Shown here: piece after piece, positions 1 through 11,563 of the stretch | How the letters are laid out: every line of letters starts with the position of its first letter | How positions within the stretch are numbered: the stretch's first letter is position 1 | Assembly: GCF_040869045.1 (NCBI RefSeq) | Contig: NC_090319.1 | Span: forward strand, 243,095,832 to 243,159,831 | Origin: Eurosta solidaginis | Taxonomy: Eukaryota; Arthropoda; Insecta; Diptera; Tephritidae | Direction of reading: 5' to 3' | Length of the DNA stretch: 64,000 nt | Translations under genes and position numbers: made by a program | The notes under the pieces: generated by a model | The model's input: only the letters and a program-made list of their open reading frames with translations | Told to the model about the DNA's origin: nothing | The model's database searches: none

Positions 1-274
1 CTTAAGTAAACAAAGTACTATCTCCGTTTTTCGAACTTAGCCTCCAAAAAATAGATATCGGCTTACGACGTTCGAAATTCTACATTTCGAAATTTTATTT
101 TATTTTTTCGTTAACGCGTTCAGCAAATTGAAAAAGTAAAAATGTGGGCGTGGTCCGCTCTTTTCCCTTATTAGAAGGGCTGGATTCTTTTTTTGAGAAA
201 TTTAATATAACAGCTGTTATATGAGGTGAAAAGTCAGACTGACTTCTGAATACCTAGATATGTAAATTACGCGT
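1..274. other. Unannotated AT-rich sequence
   Basis: I see no recognisable gene, RNA or element here. There is a short GGGCGTGG-like word near 146, of the kind found in the Helentrons of this window, but it is too little to call a copy. Confidence 0.4.
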
Positions 275-760
275 AACATAAGCAAACGGGAGTAAATATC
301 CATTTGTAAGCAATGCTGTAGATAACCACTGCTTAAATTTTTCTATATAGGATATGAGTAAATCATAATTTAAAGATTTCGGACGTGTGCCGTATAAACA
401 AAAAAGTACCGTACAAACAATTTACACTTAAATTTTTTTCGAATAAGATTATTTAAGTTTTTTTGTCATTTTAACAAACTTTGTTACAAATACAATCAGT
501 TAAATCAATTGAATACAATTTTTGTTTTTTTTTTTTCAAATATTTTTAGTTTTGCTGAAATTTCGTCTGACTCAATGTAACCAGAAAATCCGGTAATTTT
601 TTCCTATCCCACACAAACCATGCCTGCTTTGTATTTTCATACACATATATAAATGGGACAAAAACAGGTTTATATTTTTGTTTAGACATGTACAACACAA
701 TATTAATGCACTTAATAGTTTGTCCGAAAAAGTAATAGCTTGTCTTTAGTTAAAGTGGAA
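275..760 (+). repeat. Dispersed repeat R-A, copy 1
   Basis: The block around 283-370, with 'tttctatataggatatgag' near 338-357, recurs at about 21745-21840. The block around 665-720, with 'tttagacatgtacaacacaa', recurs at about 29890-29945. Order and strand are the same. The second copy is therefore split by the minisatellite/hAT block at 22.2-29.66 kb. I do not recognise the family and see no coding potential or terminal repeats. Confidence 0.55.
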
Positions 761-989
761 AACTGAAAAAAAGAGGGTACGATTTGTCCCGTACTAACCG
801 TGGAATGCTCCACTTAACATCAAAGCAGCTAAACCATAACATAGAACTTAGACAAAAGCGGTTTTGTAATAATACCGTACTTTTTATCATTTCATAACAT
901 CAGTTCGTGTTGATAACTAATAAAACCTGATGCCAGAAGTCTTAGGAGAGCCAATCTGAAATTTTACAAAAATGTCTTTTATGCGGTTA

Positions 990-1293
990 TGATAGCGTGC
1001 GGTGGTGGTAGGGTGCTCCGCCTACTACACCGAAGCCTCCGATATTGTCTTAATATCAAAAATTTAGAAACAAGTTTTTTCAATTAAAAAAAAGGATTTG
1101 AGAATCACTCCGAGTGTATTTCTGTCATGAAAAGCTTCTCAATGAATACTCATTTGCTTGTAGATACCGTTCGAAGTCGGCGTGAAAAATGTAGGTCTCC
1201 TCCCGCCAATTAAAAGGAATACGACGCAAATTGGAAGAGAAGATCGGCCCAGAATCTTATCGGAAGTCATCGCGCCTTGCGTTTATTTATTTA
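990..1293 (+). mobile_element. tRNA-derived SINE (family S), diverged copy
   Basis: This aligns over its length with the complete SINE at 62398-62767. It has the tRNA-like head with 'ggtggtagggtgctccgcctac', the internal 'actccgagtgtatttctg', the 'gtcggcgtgaaaaatgtagg' block, and the 'cgcgccttgcgtttatttattt' tail. The B-box area is degraded, so it is probably transcriptionally dead. No clear target duplication was seen. Confidence 0.8.
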
Positions 1294-4140
1294 ATATATG
1301 ATCACGCTATGCAGTTTTTAAAGGCAAAAAATAAAATGTAATTAAACAAGCACATTTCTTTAGTGAAACGCCCATGGTAAACCCAATAAGTTTGTAGTAA
1401 AGTTGAATTGTTTGTCGATTAGTCGAAGTGTATATTTTGGAGTCACTAAAGTCAAAACGATTGAAGAAATATACATTTTATAAACTTACAGCATATATAT
1501 ATATATTGAAGGTTAAGTAATCCCCTCAATCTTGTGGATAAAACTGCACTTCATTCTGAGTATTACACTTGGAAAGTAGTTTGGCGCATCAAAATATAAC
1601 AGCCTTAAGCCTCCCACTTGCAAACTACTATAAGAAAATAGTTTTTTTGTTCATATTTAGTTTGCAAAGTAAAGACCATATACTTTAATAACAGATGGGC
1701 ACTTTTCCTTATCATTCAAACACAAATAACTAAACATTTTATTACTGAATGGAATGAAAGTCCAAAAAATAAATGATTTCCATTTCATTATAATTCATTG
1801 AAATTCGAAGAACTTTAAAATGAGTTTAGATGGAAACATATGGGGAAATACATTAATTGAAATGCAGACGAAATTTAATTAAAAAAATTTGAGTGATTAC
1901 CTAATCATAACTTGACGTCGCGGAGTGGAAATATGATACTTAATGGAAATTAAGGTTGATTAAAATAGAATTTTGAGTGCTGGTAATTTGGTGATAATAC
2001 GTTTACATGAGTTTCCAATATGGCAGGGTTGTTCCTTGAGTCAATTATCCCATTCAATCGCACTCTTAGTCCTATCCTTTTGACTTTTAAAGAGCCTGTA
2101 TGTGGTATTCTGTTTCAGAGTCGTCAGGTTCTTTAGCATTTTACAGATAGATATTTTTTATGTCGAATTTTCGCCCATGCCGCTGTAAAGGCTGGGGTGG
2201 CCTTCCGTAATTCGATAGTGGACACTGGTCGGTTCAATTCTTCAGTTCGATACCGAACGCTCGACGAGACCGTTTTGGTTTCCGTATCTTGATATGAGAA
2301 CTCTAATTTTGGTATTTCAAAAAGTGTTCAGAAATGTTTTGTCAAAATATTTTCTATTGTGGACAATGTATGTTTTTTCATATCATTTCGTAAATAATCT
2401 CAGCTAATTACGTTTCGAACAGTTTTAATCGAAACGCCCATTTCGACGACGACATTTTATGCATTGAAATGAACATACAAAAAGGACTGGGAGCAGTACA
2501 ATTATCTTGTGAATTTTTTTTTCTATAATCGTTTTCAAACTTTTCTCTATGTATTGGGGTAATAAAAACTCCTCGTAATAAGCATTTTGGGTAGGACGCA
2601 CGCCTCCTTGCTGGCGGTGGAAATGTCATGTCACTTTCAGTAAGCCTCGATTGGTTATTGTAATGCTTGCTGCATTAAATTTAGAATGGAATGCCCATCT
2701 ATGAGGTTTACCCGTGGACCCATTTCTATGAAGGTACCAATTTTAAGTAAATAGGAAAGCATATTTTTTTTTATTTATTTAACATCAGGAATAAGTTACA
2801 AAGTTCATTGCAACAATGAAGGGAAAACAATAACGAAAACAATGATCACATTCGAATAGAAACATCAGCACCACAATGCTATAACTTCCTATATTGTACG
2901 CCAGCAGCACTTTGGTTAGAAAATCCTCTCCTTTCTTCATTTACTTGAACTTTTCAGCGGTTTGCACACGTACATTTTCACCCGAATTACATACCTTCCC
3001 AACATTACTTAAATTTTCTTGCACTTTCATCGCTCCTTTCGGATTGTGATTTCTTTAGTTCAGCGCTGAACTTTTTGTTGTGTTTCAAGTCGAGTACTTC
3101 TTACATATTATTGTACATCGACCGATGCGAGATATTCTCAATCTTGCTGTTAGGCAGGACAGCTCAGACAGGAACTACTTAAATGGGAGCGTGCAAGTTG
3201 ACCTGTTTGATGCGTCTGTACCCTTGTGATTGTGTGGGGTGGTTAAACTTACATAAAATTTGAAAGTTTTTTTTGGAAGGTTTTGTATTAAATGTTTTCT
3301 AGAATCCAGGAGCATATAAAATTAAAAACAGTATGCACTGACGGCCAAAAAAAAAAATATATGGCACAGGTAAGTACATTCTGATAAGCTGCTTTTCCAT
3401 AAAGTCCATCTTGGTCTTTCATTAGAAGATTTGGATTTTTACTATCAATTATTAAAAATGGCGCAGAAAATTGAGTGTTATTTGCAGTAAGCTATTTTTC
3501 TTTCAAGATGTAATGTGTGAATATACTTGGGAGCTACATTGACCGATTACAAACGCCAATTATTGAGAAAAAATAATTATCAAGTACAATTACTTTTTAC
3601 TGGTAAATTGAAGCTATTACATCTTATTCCAATAAATTGAACAATTACTTCACTTACTGCCAGTTGATTACATTTATTTTAAATTCCTTTGCGAAAAGAT
3701 AAAGGAATAAGGATAACGGAATTTGGAGTTGCGGAATTCGCATTGGATTTCTAAAATGATACAAAAATTAGAATATTTCACTTAATTATCTGACGTAAAA
3801 ACAGATTTTAATTAGCTTTAAGTTTAAAAACTGTAATTAAATTAAAACAATTTTTTACCACTTTAAAGATTCTCGTAATTAACTAGCGTCGAATCCACAA
3901 TAAAACTGCGTAATCGAAAACTTTCTAAAGGTAATAAAGAAACAAACATTTGCCGTGGATGGAACTTTGTTCGCGTAAAAATAAACTTATTGGCGCATAA
4001 TCATAGTCAAAATAAAATACGTTTTAAATTTAGTTTCAGCTTTTTTGACAGATAGCTCATAGAAAATTATTTCAAAAAGTTGCAACTAAATTTAAAATCT
4101 ATTTTAATTTGATTTTGATTATGCGCCATTGAGTCTAGAG
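1294..4140. other. About 2.8 kb without a recognisable gene
   Basis: AT-rich sequence with an (AT)n tract at about 1494-1507 and many poly-T/poly-A runs. The only ATG-initiated reading frame over 60 codons (2408-2629, minus) has no recognisable domain and no neighbours. I found no terminal repeats, tandem array or tRNA-like structure. Confidence 0.4.
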
Positions 4141-4144
4141 TCTA

Positions 4145-4473
4145 GAGAAGTGGTAGCATATTTATACTCCTCATGAAAAGGAAATTGTATATTAAGTTTG
4201 GCACGAATCTCAAACTTGTAAGTCCTTAAAGGAGAAGAGATAGAGCCCCCAATAAGTATATCGAAATGATCAGGATGACGAGCAGAGTTAATTTAGCCAT
4301 GCCCGTCTGTCTGTCTATCCATCCGTGCACTGTTTGTTTGAACGCAAACTAGTCCTCAATTTTTGAGATATCTTGATAAAATTTTTTAAATTTCAACACA
4401 TTATTGTTCAGCTCAATTCATGAAAGGTATCAAGTCTTTGGCACACCCGAAGACAAACCCGTTCTTACTTGTT
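4145..4473 (+). mobile_element. DINE-1-like non-autonomous Helentron
   Basis: It shows words I associate with dipteran DINE-1 elements: 'aatttagccatgcccgtctg' followed by a GTCTG/TCC microsatellite at about 4300-4325, then 'gaacgcaaactagtc' and 'tttttgagatatcttgat'. The 3' end 'cccgttcttacttgtt' (about 4458-4473) shares the TTACTTGT terminus of the larger Helentrons here. Non-coding; mobilised in trans by a Helentron Rep/helicase protein that is not encoded in this window. Family assignment is from memory. Confidence 0.7.
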
Positions 4474-4485
4474 TTTAGTTAACTT

Positions 4486-4770
4486 TGGCGGCCGCCATTG
4501 GTGTAAAGGTAGCGTGCTCGCCTACCACACTGAACATCTTGGGATTAAAACAAAAGAAAAGCAACAACGAAATCCTTAGAAAAACGTTTTTTCGATTTGA
4601 AATTTTTTAAGCGGCATCGCCTCGGTAGTGGTTTAGCAAATACTCTGAGCGCATTTCTTTCTAAGTCGCCATAAAACATTTATGTAGGCCTCGTAGCGCC
4701 AAGTTTGTAGTGAGGAAGAAAAAGGAAAGACAAAAGAAGAGAAGCTCCGCCAAAATATCCTCGTAGATTT
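4486..4770 (+). mobile_element. tRNA-derived SINE (family S), diverged copy
   Basis: The head 'ggcggccgccattggtgtaa' and 'ggtagcgtgctcgcctacca' match the tRNA-like part of the SINE at 62398. Downstream blocks match in order: 'cggcatcgcctcggtagtgg', 'actctgagcgcatttctttc' and 'gaagctccgcc'. It starts about 13 bp after the Helentron end at 4473. The B box and the 3' tail are eroded, and no target duplication is visible. Confidence 0.7.
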
Positions 4771-4859
4771 ATACTATATATTAAATTAGCTTTGCTGACA
4801 TAACGGTAGATTGCAGCGGTAGAAACCAATATTTGTCTGTGCACACGGAAACTTGAGTA

Positions 4860-5010
4860 AGTTTTGTAATTAAAATGTAAGTAACTTCCCGATAAGCTAC
4901 AAGCTTGAAACTTGGAATATAGTTCAGAAACCGATGACAATGACAATAATAAGAAAAAAATCTGCGATAGGTGGCGCATGGATCGAAATATTTCAAAAAA
5001 ATCGTATTTG
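4860..5010 (+). repeat. Isolated monomer of the 'gctaggtggcgc' satellite
   Basis: The segment with 'taacttcccgataagctac', 'gaaacttggaatatagttca', 'ccgatgacaatgac' and 'ataggtggcgcatggatcga' (about 4971-4990) is a single diverged unit of the array at 31490-33290. The following 'aaaatcgtatttgtggtcc' links it to the shorter-period array at 20488-20845. A lone monomer outside the arrays suggests dispersal or remnant status. Confidence 0.65.
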
Positions 5011-5269
5011 TGGTCCAATTTGGCTTTAAATGCGATTTGTGAAAAAACTAAGAAAGATAGAAAACTGCGGTTAAATAGCGTTAAATTTTCTATAAGAATC
5101 ACTCAAAAAGTGAACAACGGTATTTTCGCACAATAGGACCCATGATTCCAGGCCAGATACAACATTTTGGAAAGCGCCAAAAACGTGATAAATATAAGTA
5201 ATGTAGCTACAATAACACCATTTCATGCGCTGGTTAAAAATACCGATCCCTAATTTAAATTTATAAAAA

Positions 5270-8175
5270 AACCAAGTTAGGAAGGCTAAGTTCGGGTGTA
5301 ACCGAACATTACATACTCAGTTGAGAGCTATGGAGACAAAGTAAGGGAAAATCATCATGTAGGAAAATGAACCTAGGGTAACCCTGGAATGTGTTTGTAT
5401 GACATGTGTATCAAATGGAAGGTATTAAAGAGCATTTTAAGGGGGCCATAGTTCTATGGGTGGACGCGATTTAGGGATATCGCCATAAAGGTGGACCAGG
5501 GCTGACTCTATAATTTGTTTGTACGATATGGGTATCAAATAAAAGGTGTTAATGAGTATTTTAAAAGGCAGTGGGCCTTAGTTCTACAGGTGGACGCCTT
5601 TTCGAGATATCGCCATAAAGGTGGACCAGGGGTGACTCTAGAATTTGTTTGTACGATATGGGTATCAAATGAAAGGTGTTAATGAGTTTTTTAAAAGGGA
5701 GTGGGCCTTAGTTCTATAGGTCGATCCCTTTCCGAGATATCGCCATAAAGGTGGACCAGGGGTGACTCTAGAATTTGTTTGTACGATACGGGTATCAAAT
5801 GAAAGGTGTTAATGAGTATTTTAAAAGGGAGTGGGCCATAGTTCTATAGGTTGACGTCTTTTCGAGATATCGCCATAAAGGTGGACCAGGGGTGACTCTA
5901 GAATTTTTTTGTACAATATGGGCATCAAACGAAAGGTGCTAATGAGTATTTTAAAATGGAGTGGGCCTTAGTTCTATAGGTGGACGCCGTTTCGAAATAT
6001 CGCCATAAAGGTGGACCAGGGGTGACTCTAGAATGTGTTTGTACAATATGGGTATCAAATGAAAGGTGTTAATGAGTATTTATAAAGGGAGTGGGACTTA
6101 GTTTTATAGGTGGACGCCTTTTCTAGATATCGCCATAAGGTGGAACAGGGCTGACTCTAGAATTTGTCTGTACGATATGGGTATCAAATGAAAGGTGTTA
6201 ATGAGTATTTTAAAAGGGTGTGGACCTTAGTTATATATGTGGGCGCCTTTTTGAGATATCGCCATAAGGCGGAACAGGGGTGACTCTAGAATATATGGGT
6301 ATCAAATGAAAGGTTTTAATGAGTTTTTTAAAAGGGCGTGGGCCTTAGTTCTATAGGTGGACGCCTTTTCGAGATATCGCCACAAAGGTGGACCAGGGGT
6401 GACTCTAGAATTTGTTTGTACGATGTGGGTATCAAATGAAAGGTGTTAATGAGTATTTATAAAGGGAGTGGGACTTAGTTTTATAGGTGGACGCCTTTTC
6501 GAGATATCGCCATAAGGTGGAACAGGGGTGACTCTAGAATTTGTTTGTACGATATGGGTATCAAATGAAAGGTGTTAATGGGTATTTTAAAAGGGTGTGG
6601 ACCTTAGTTCTATATGTGGACGCCTTTTTGAGATATCGCCATAAGGCGGAACAGGGGTGACTCTAGAATATATGGGTATCAAATGAAAGGTGTTAATGAG
6701 TTTTTTAAAAGGGCGTGGGCCTTAGTTCTATAGGTGGACGCCTTTTCGAGATATCGCGATAAAGGTGGACCAGGGGTGACTCTAGAATGCGTTTGTACGA
6801 TATGGGTATCAAATGAAAGGTGTTAGTGAGTATTTTAAAAGGGAGTGGGCTTAGTTCTATAGGTGGATGCCTTTTCGAGATATCGCCATAAAGATGGACC
6901 AGGGGTGATTGGACAGGGGAAGATTCCAAGGGCTTTTGACTTCGCCCTGCAGAAATTTTTCATTTTCTTCTACTTAATATGGTAGGTGTCACACCCATTT
7001 TACAAAGTTTTTTTCTAAAGGTATATTTTGCGTCAATAAACCAATCCAATTACCATGTTTCATCCCTTTTTTCGTATTTGGTATAGAATTATGGTATTTT
7101 TTCATTTTTCGTAATTTTCGATATCGAAAAAGTGGGCGTGGTCATAGTCGGATTTCGGCCATTTTTTATACCAATACAAAGTGAGTTCAGATAATTACGT
7201 GAACTGAGTTTAGTAAAGATATATCGATTTTTGTTCAAGTTATCGTGTTAACGGCCGTGCGGAAGGACACATGGTCGACTGTGTATAAAAACTGGGCGTG
7301 GCTTCAACCGATTTCGCCCTTTTTCACAGAAAACAGTTATCGTCCTAGAATCTAAGCCCCTGCCAAATTTCACAAGGATTGGCAAATTTTTGTTCGACTT
7401 TTGGCATTAAAAATATCCTAGACAAATTAAATGAAAAAGGGCGGAGCCACGCCTATTTTGAAATTTTCTTTTATTTTTGTATTTTGTTGCCCCATATCAT
7501 TACTGGAGTTGAATGTTGACATAATTTACTTGTATACTGTAAAGATATTAACTTTTCTTTTAAAATTTGACTTAAAAAAAAATTTTTTTCAAAAAGTGGG
7601 CGTGGTCGTTCTCCGATTTTGCTAATTTTTATTAAGCATACATATAGTAATAGGAGTAACGTTCCTGCCAAATTTCATCATGATATCTTCAACGACTGCC
7701 AAATTACAGCTTGCAAAACTTCTAAATTACCTTCTTTTAAAAGTGGGCGGTGTCACGCCCATTGGTCAAAATTTTACTAATTTTCTATTCTGCGTCATAA
7801 GTTCAACTCACGTACCAAGCTTCATCGCTTTATCCGTCTTTGGTAATGAATTATTGCACTTTTTCGATTTTTCGAAATTTTCGGTATCGAAAAGGTGGGC
7901 GTGGTTATAGTTCGATATCGTTCATTTTAAATAGCAATCTGAGATGAGTGCCCAGGAACTTACATACCAAATTTCATCAAGATACCTCAAAATTTACTCA
8001 ATTTATTGTGTTAACGGACGGACCGACGGACATGGCTCAATCAAATTTTTTTTCGATACTGATGATTTTGATATATGGAAATCTATATCTATCTCGATTC
8101 CTTTATACCTGTACAACCAACCGTTATCCAATCAAAGTTAATATACTCTGTGGGCTCTTCTCAACTGAGTATAAC
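5270..8175 (-). mobile_element. Helentron H1 (hairpin-ended, non-autonomous, with internal tandem repeats)
   Basis: On the minus strand the element ends (3') at about 5270, with the hairpin GTTCGG-loop-CCGAAC at 5290-5307 about 20 bp from the end. Perfect 13-bp subterminal inverted repeats lie at 5313-5325 (atactcagttgag) and 8160-8172 (ctcaactgagtat). This hairpin plus subterminal inverted repeat layout is that of dipteran Helentrons (DINE-1 class). Inside are about twelve tandem units (5395-6910) and a region with repeated 'aagtgggcgtgg' words. It also has 'ccgacggacatggctcaatc' near 8021 and 'tctatctcgattcctttata' near 8088. No transposase is encoded. H5 at 47841-51076 is a close relative in the opposite orientation. 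Confidence 0.8.
5395..6910 (+). repeat. Tandem array, about 12 units of roughly 118-130 bp, inside H1
   Basis: The word 'tggacgcc' or a close variant recurs near 5461, 5591, 5721, 5851, 5981, 6111, 6237, 6357, 6487, 6617, 6735 and 6863. The first six spacings are exactly 130 bp; later units carry deletions. Each unit holds 'gagatatcgccataaaggtg', 'gaccaggggtgactctagaa' and 'tatgggtatcaaatgaaagg'. Frequent stops and out-of-phase lengths argue against coding. Confidence 0.9.
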
Positions 8176-8214
8176 TAGCAGACCCGTCAGACGTTGTTCT
8201 GCCCTAAATTTGGT

Positions 8215-8540
8215 CTATCTGCATACATTTTAATAAGCTTTTTCCGTTTAACTCTGCCCTCCGCCCTCTTCATTTATTCTCAATCCCTTTATTTGCTCCT
8301 CCCGCCGTCTTTTTCGTCCCATCTATCTCTATCTTCGTCTCACTATCTCTTTCTCAGTCTCCTTATCCTTGCCTCTTTTCTCTTCTCTCAATTTCTTCTC
8401 ATTCTTCTTCATCCCTTATTGCCAGCCCCAGAGGGTGCTATGTATTTTGTTCCAGTCCCATTCCGAGTCCCAGTCCCACTCCGAGTCTCAGTCCCATTCC
8501 TAATCCTAATCCCACTCCCAGTCCGTCTCTGGTCTACTTC
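8215..8540 (+). repeat. CT-rich low-complexity segment of a dispersed repeat
   Basis: Pyrimidine-rich sequence with 'ctcactatctctttctcagt' and a run of 'cccagtcccactccgagtc'-type hexamer repeats (8450-8530). The same block occurs in reverse at about 12990-13265. There 'cccttattaccag' and 'tgtatgtatttttgagg' correspond to 8417-8445 here, so it belongs to a repeat family. A 121-codon frame across it is compositional and unlikely to be coding. Confidence 0.65.
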
Positions 8541-8724
8541 CTGGGAAAAAGGATCGTAAATACTGATATAGGCAAATTTATATACCAAATTTCAGGCAAA
8601 TCGAATAGGACGTATGTAAATAGGTATGTGGTATTAAATTCATGTCTTTATATATTTCGGCTTCGCATGCATATTTATCAGTTCTGTCAGGTTGATGCGA
8701 CTAAATCGAATACCACAATGAAAA

Positions 8725-9370
8725 TTACTTTAAAGCTCTCAGCAACAGCTTTCGTTTGATATCCATATTACAAACACATTCTAGGGGTATCCGGGTCCAC
8801 GTTTTGGCCTACATATATCTCGAGACCCTTGTAACCCAGCGGTATAAAAATTATCCTGTACTAAAGCACACGTCAACAGCTTCAATTTGATATCCATAAT
8901 TTGAAAACACATCCTGGTGTTACCCTGAGCCACGTTTTGACCTATATCTCGAGACCCTAGTCACCAATACGTATGAAAACTACCCTGTACTGAAGCACTC
9001 ATCAACAGCTTCAATTTGATATCCATAATGTAAAAACACATCCCAGTGTTACCCTGATCCACGTTTTGGCCTATATCTCGAGACCCTAGTCACAAATAGG
9101 TATGAAAATTACCCTGTACTAAAGCTCATCATTTGTTATCCATATTGTATAAACACATTCTAGTGGTACCCGGGTACACGTTTTGGCCTATATCTCGAGA
9201 CCCTAGTCACCAGTAGGTATGGAAACTACCCTATACTAAAGCACTTATCAACAGCTGTCATTTGTTATCCATAACATATTCTAGGGGAACCCGGGTCCCA
9301 GTTTTCCATTTGATACCCATATTGTACAAACACATCCCAGGATTACCCAGGTCCACGTTTTGATCTCATG
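8725..9370 (+). repeat. Degenerate tandem array, about 5 units of roughly 120-130 bp
   Basis: The unit contains 'caacagcttcaatttgatat', 'ccataatgtaaaaacacatc', 'ccacgttttggcctatatct' and 'cgagaccctagtcac'. The 'cacgttttg' word appears near 8799, 8932, 9061, 9177 and 9355. The order of motifs (Tgatacccatat, acaaacacattctag, ccacctt..., gatatctcgaaa) parallels the internal repeats of H1/H5 on the opposite strand, so the two arrays probably share an ancestor. Confidence 0.75.
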
Positions 9371-9921
9371 ACCCCATCCAGAACGGGATAAAAAGTATCC
9401 TATGTCCGTCTCCTGGTTCTAAGCTACCTCTCCCACAATTTTCAGCCAAATCGGTTTATCCGTTCTTGAGTTATAAATAGTGTAGTTAACACCACTTTCT
9501 TTTACATATATACAGCACATTAGAAACTTCAAGAATAACAGTATTTCTCCACTATTTAATTTTTGTTATTATACATAAAAACCTTCCTCTTCAATCACTC
9601 TATTAAAAAAAAACCGCATCAAAATCCGTTGCGTAGTTTTAAAGGTTTAAGCATTCAAAAAGACAGAAAAGGCGCCTTTGTTTTATACTATGTAGTGATT
9701 CAAAAAGGGGCGTGGCAACGCCGACTTTTACCAAACGTTATTCTTCGATTTAAAAGCCATAAGAGGAAGAATAATTGATGTGTCGTGCAAAAACTCGTTG
9801 CACCCACATGCTTTGCAGAGAGGAATAATTAGTGTCAAAAAACTGAAACTAAGTGACGAGAGAAACTCTCATCTGAGTATATGATGTTCGGTTAAACCCG
9901 AACCAGAAACCCTTACTTGTT

Positions 9922-11563
9922 TCATTAAAATTGATGCTGCCCTCTAGGTATTTAGGATATTTCAGGAAAATTCGGTACTTGAGGAAAAATACTGATATTA
10001 TGTAATATAAGTAGCTTAACGGAACAGCGATAAAAAAGGACCGCCCCATATAATCCAGGACGGAGGATCACCGCAACTACGCACAAATAACCAAAATGGC
10101 GCACCTGATGACACAATACATACATAGTATATTAACGCCAACGGCGGCAAGAAAAATTTGTTATAGCCACCACTAACAAAATGTATGTATTTGAAAGAAT
10201 TCTTCAAATTCTTTTTTGTGTATGGTTTTTTGTTTTTGTATGATTATGTGCATTTCCGTTTGACACTTAAGTGCGCGGATCAAAAGATAATTTGCAAAAT
10301 ACGTGAAGATTTTTATATAATGCAAACGAAACCATTTGGTTCACTCCGTCCCTGCTTCTGTAGCTTGGGATAGTGACCGGCATCTATGGTTTTATTTGAG
10401 TTCAAGTTAAATTCGACAGCAATGAAAGGCATTGAAAAAATAAGCCACAGGAACTTTTGTTATCCATGTGGTGTAGAAATTCAGCGCGATGTGCCAGAAG
10501 CGGAACTCAAACTGTGGAGGACGGAGAACGATATTGAGGAGCAGACGAATCGCTGTAACTTCAATACGTACAAATAAAGGCTAAAAAAATACGTCAAAAA
10601 ATAAGAGTTTTTGTTTTATGTGATGTTACGATGTCCTCTGGGAATATTGTGCTATTGTTGGTTACGAGCTTTTTGTTGCCCTACCGCCCTTCGAGGGATA
10701 CTCCCCATACGTGTATTTATGTGTGTGGGTGGGTGAACTCTATTTCATATCCCAATCACATTTGCTCAACTTTTTTGTTCATCTTAGCTTTTGTATTTTG
10801 GTGTTTTTTCATTGCCGCTTTGTCCATCATTGTTTTGTTGTATTTGTGAGATTTGAAAAATTACGCACATTATTCATATAAAAAAAGAAATAACTTCTGC
10901 TGATGTGATATGAAGTGAAACCTTATTTGACAGCCGCTGGACGTAGGCTAATGTCCTTTTCAAGCTGAAATATCCACTGAAGGAAATGGGCATAGCAGTT
11001 TAAGAGATTTAACATAGGCCTTTCTTCAACATAAAGTTAGTAGTTGAAATATGTGTATGTTTGGTTAAAGAGAGTTTGAAGACCTAATAAGTTTAGAATT
11101 TGCTTAGTAGACATTTAAGTGTACAAGCATAATATAATATACGAACGTGTACATATATATGGACAATTTCAGGGTAACACGTCACACGTCAGTGTTTTGA
11201 GGCTCCTCGCATTTTTTTATTACGTGGCTACAAATGCAGGAATTATTATTCACACAAATTGTGAAATTTTGATCTGAATCGTACAGCACTTGTTGATTTT
11301 TGCAACTATTCTTCAGCAAAATGAAATATGAAAATATTCCCTCTAAAGCTAACTCTTCGATTAGATCATTGACCAATTTTGAGAGTTAGCAGTGTGTAAA
11401 ATTTTTTTTCATAAGTTATTTGTAAGTAAATTTTTACACGGTCTCTTATAATTTTCGCAATAATTAACCAATAATTTTAAATACAAGGTAACAAAATAAA
11501 GTTTGTTTCTTATCAACCATTTCAAAGAGCGTCAATTATGCTTAACAGAGAATTTTATTGAAA
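9922..11563. other. Unannotated 1.6 kb, with one short unassigned reading frame
   Basis: No element ends or known domains seen. A 63-codon frame at 10386-10577 (plus) has a CYPC pair and a charged C-terminal half, with codon use less AT-biased than its surroundings. It has no recognisable family, no upstream continuation that I can follow and no splice evidence, so I do not call it a gene. Confidence 0.35.

Larger units (their letters stand above)
8176..9921 (+). mobile_element. Helentron H2, composite copy with its 3' end on the right
   Basis: The right end shows 'tctgagtat' (9872-9880), then the hairpin GTTCGG-TTAAAC-CCGAAC at 9886-9903 and the shared terminus 'cccttacttgttt' at 9910-9922. 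That is the H1 3' end on the opposite strand. The left part starts where H1 stops (8176, 'ctagcagacccgtcagacgt') and holds a CT-rich tract and a tandem array. It also has 'agccaaatcggtttatccg' near 9443. I found no matching 5' subterminal repeat, so the left boundary is uncertain and this may be two joined repeats. Confidence 0.55.

Noticed and set aside
4680..5136. Overlapping frames of 71-140 codons on both strands
   Set aside because: They cover a decayed SINE end and a satellite monomer; no domain and mutually exclusive.
6705..6929. Minus-strand frame with repeated PLVHLYGDISKR
   Set aside because: It is a translation of the Helentron tandem units; open by chance across two units only.
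8194..8559. 121-codon frame
   Set aside because: It lies on a CT-rich repeat that recurs in reverse at 12990-13265; no domain.
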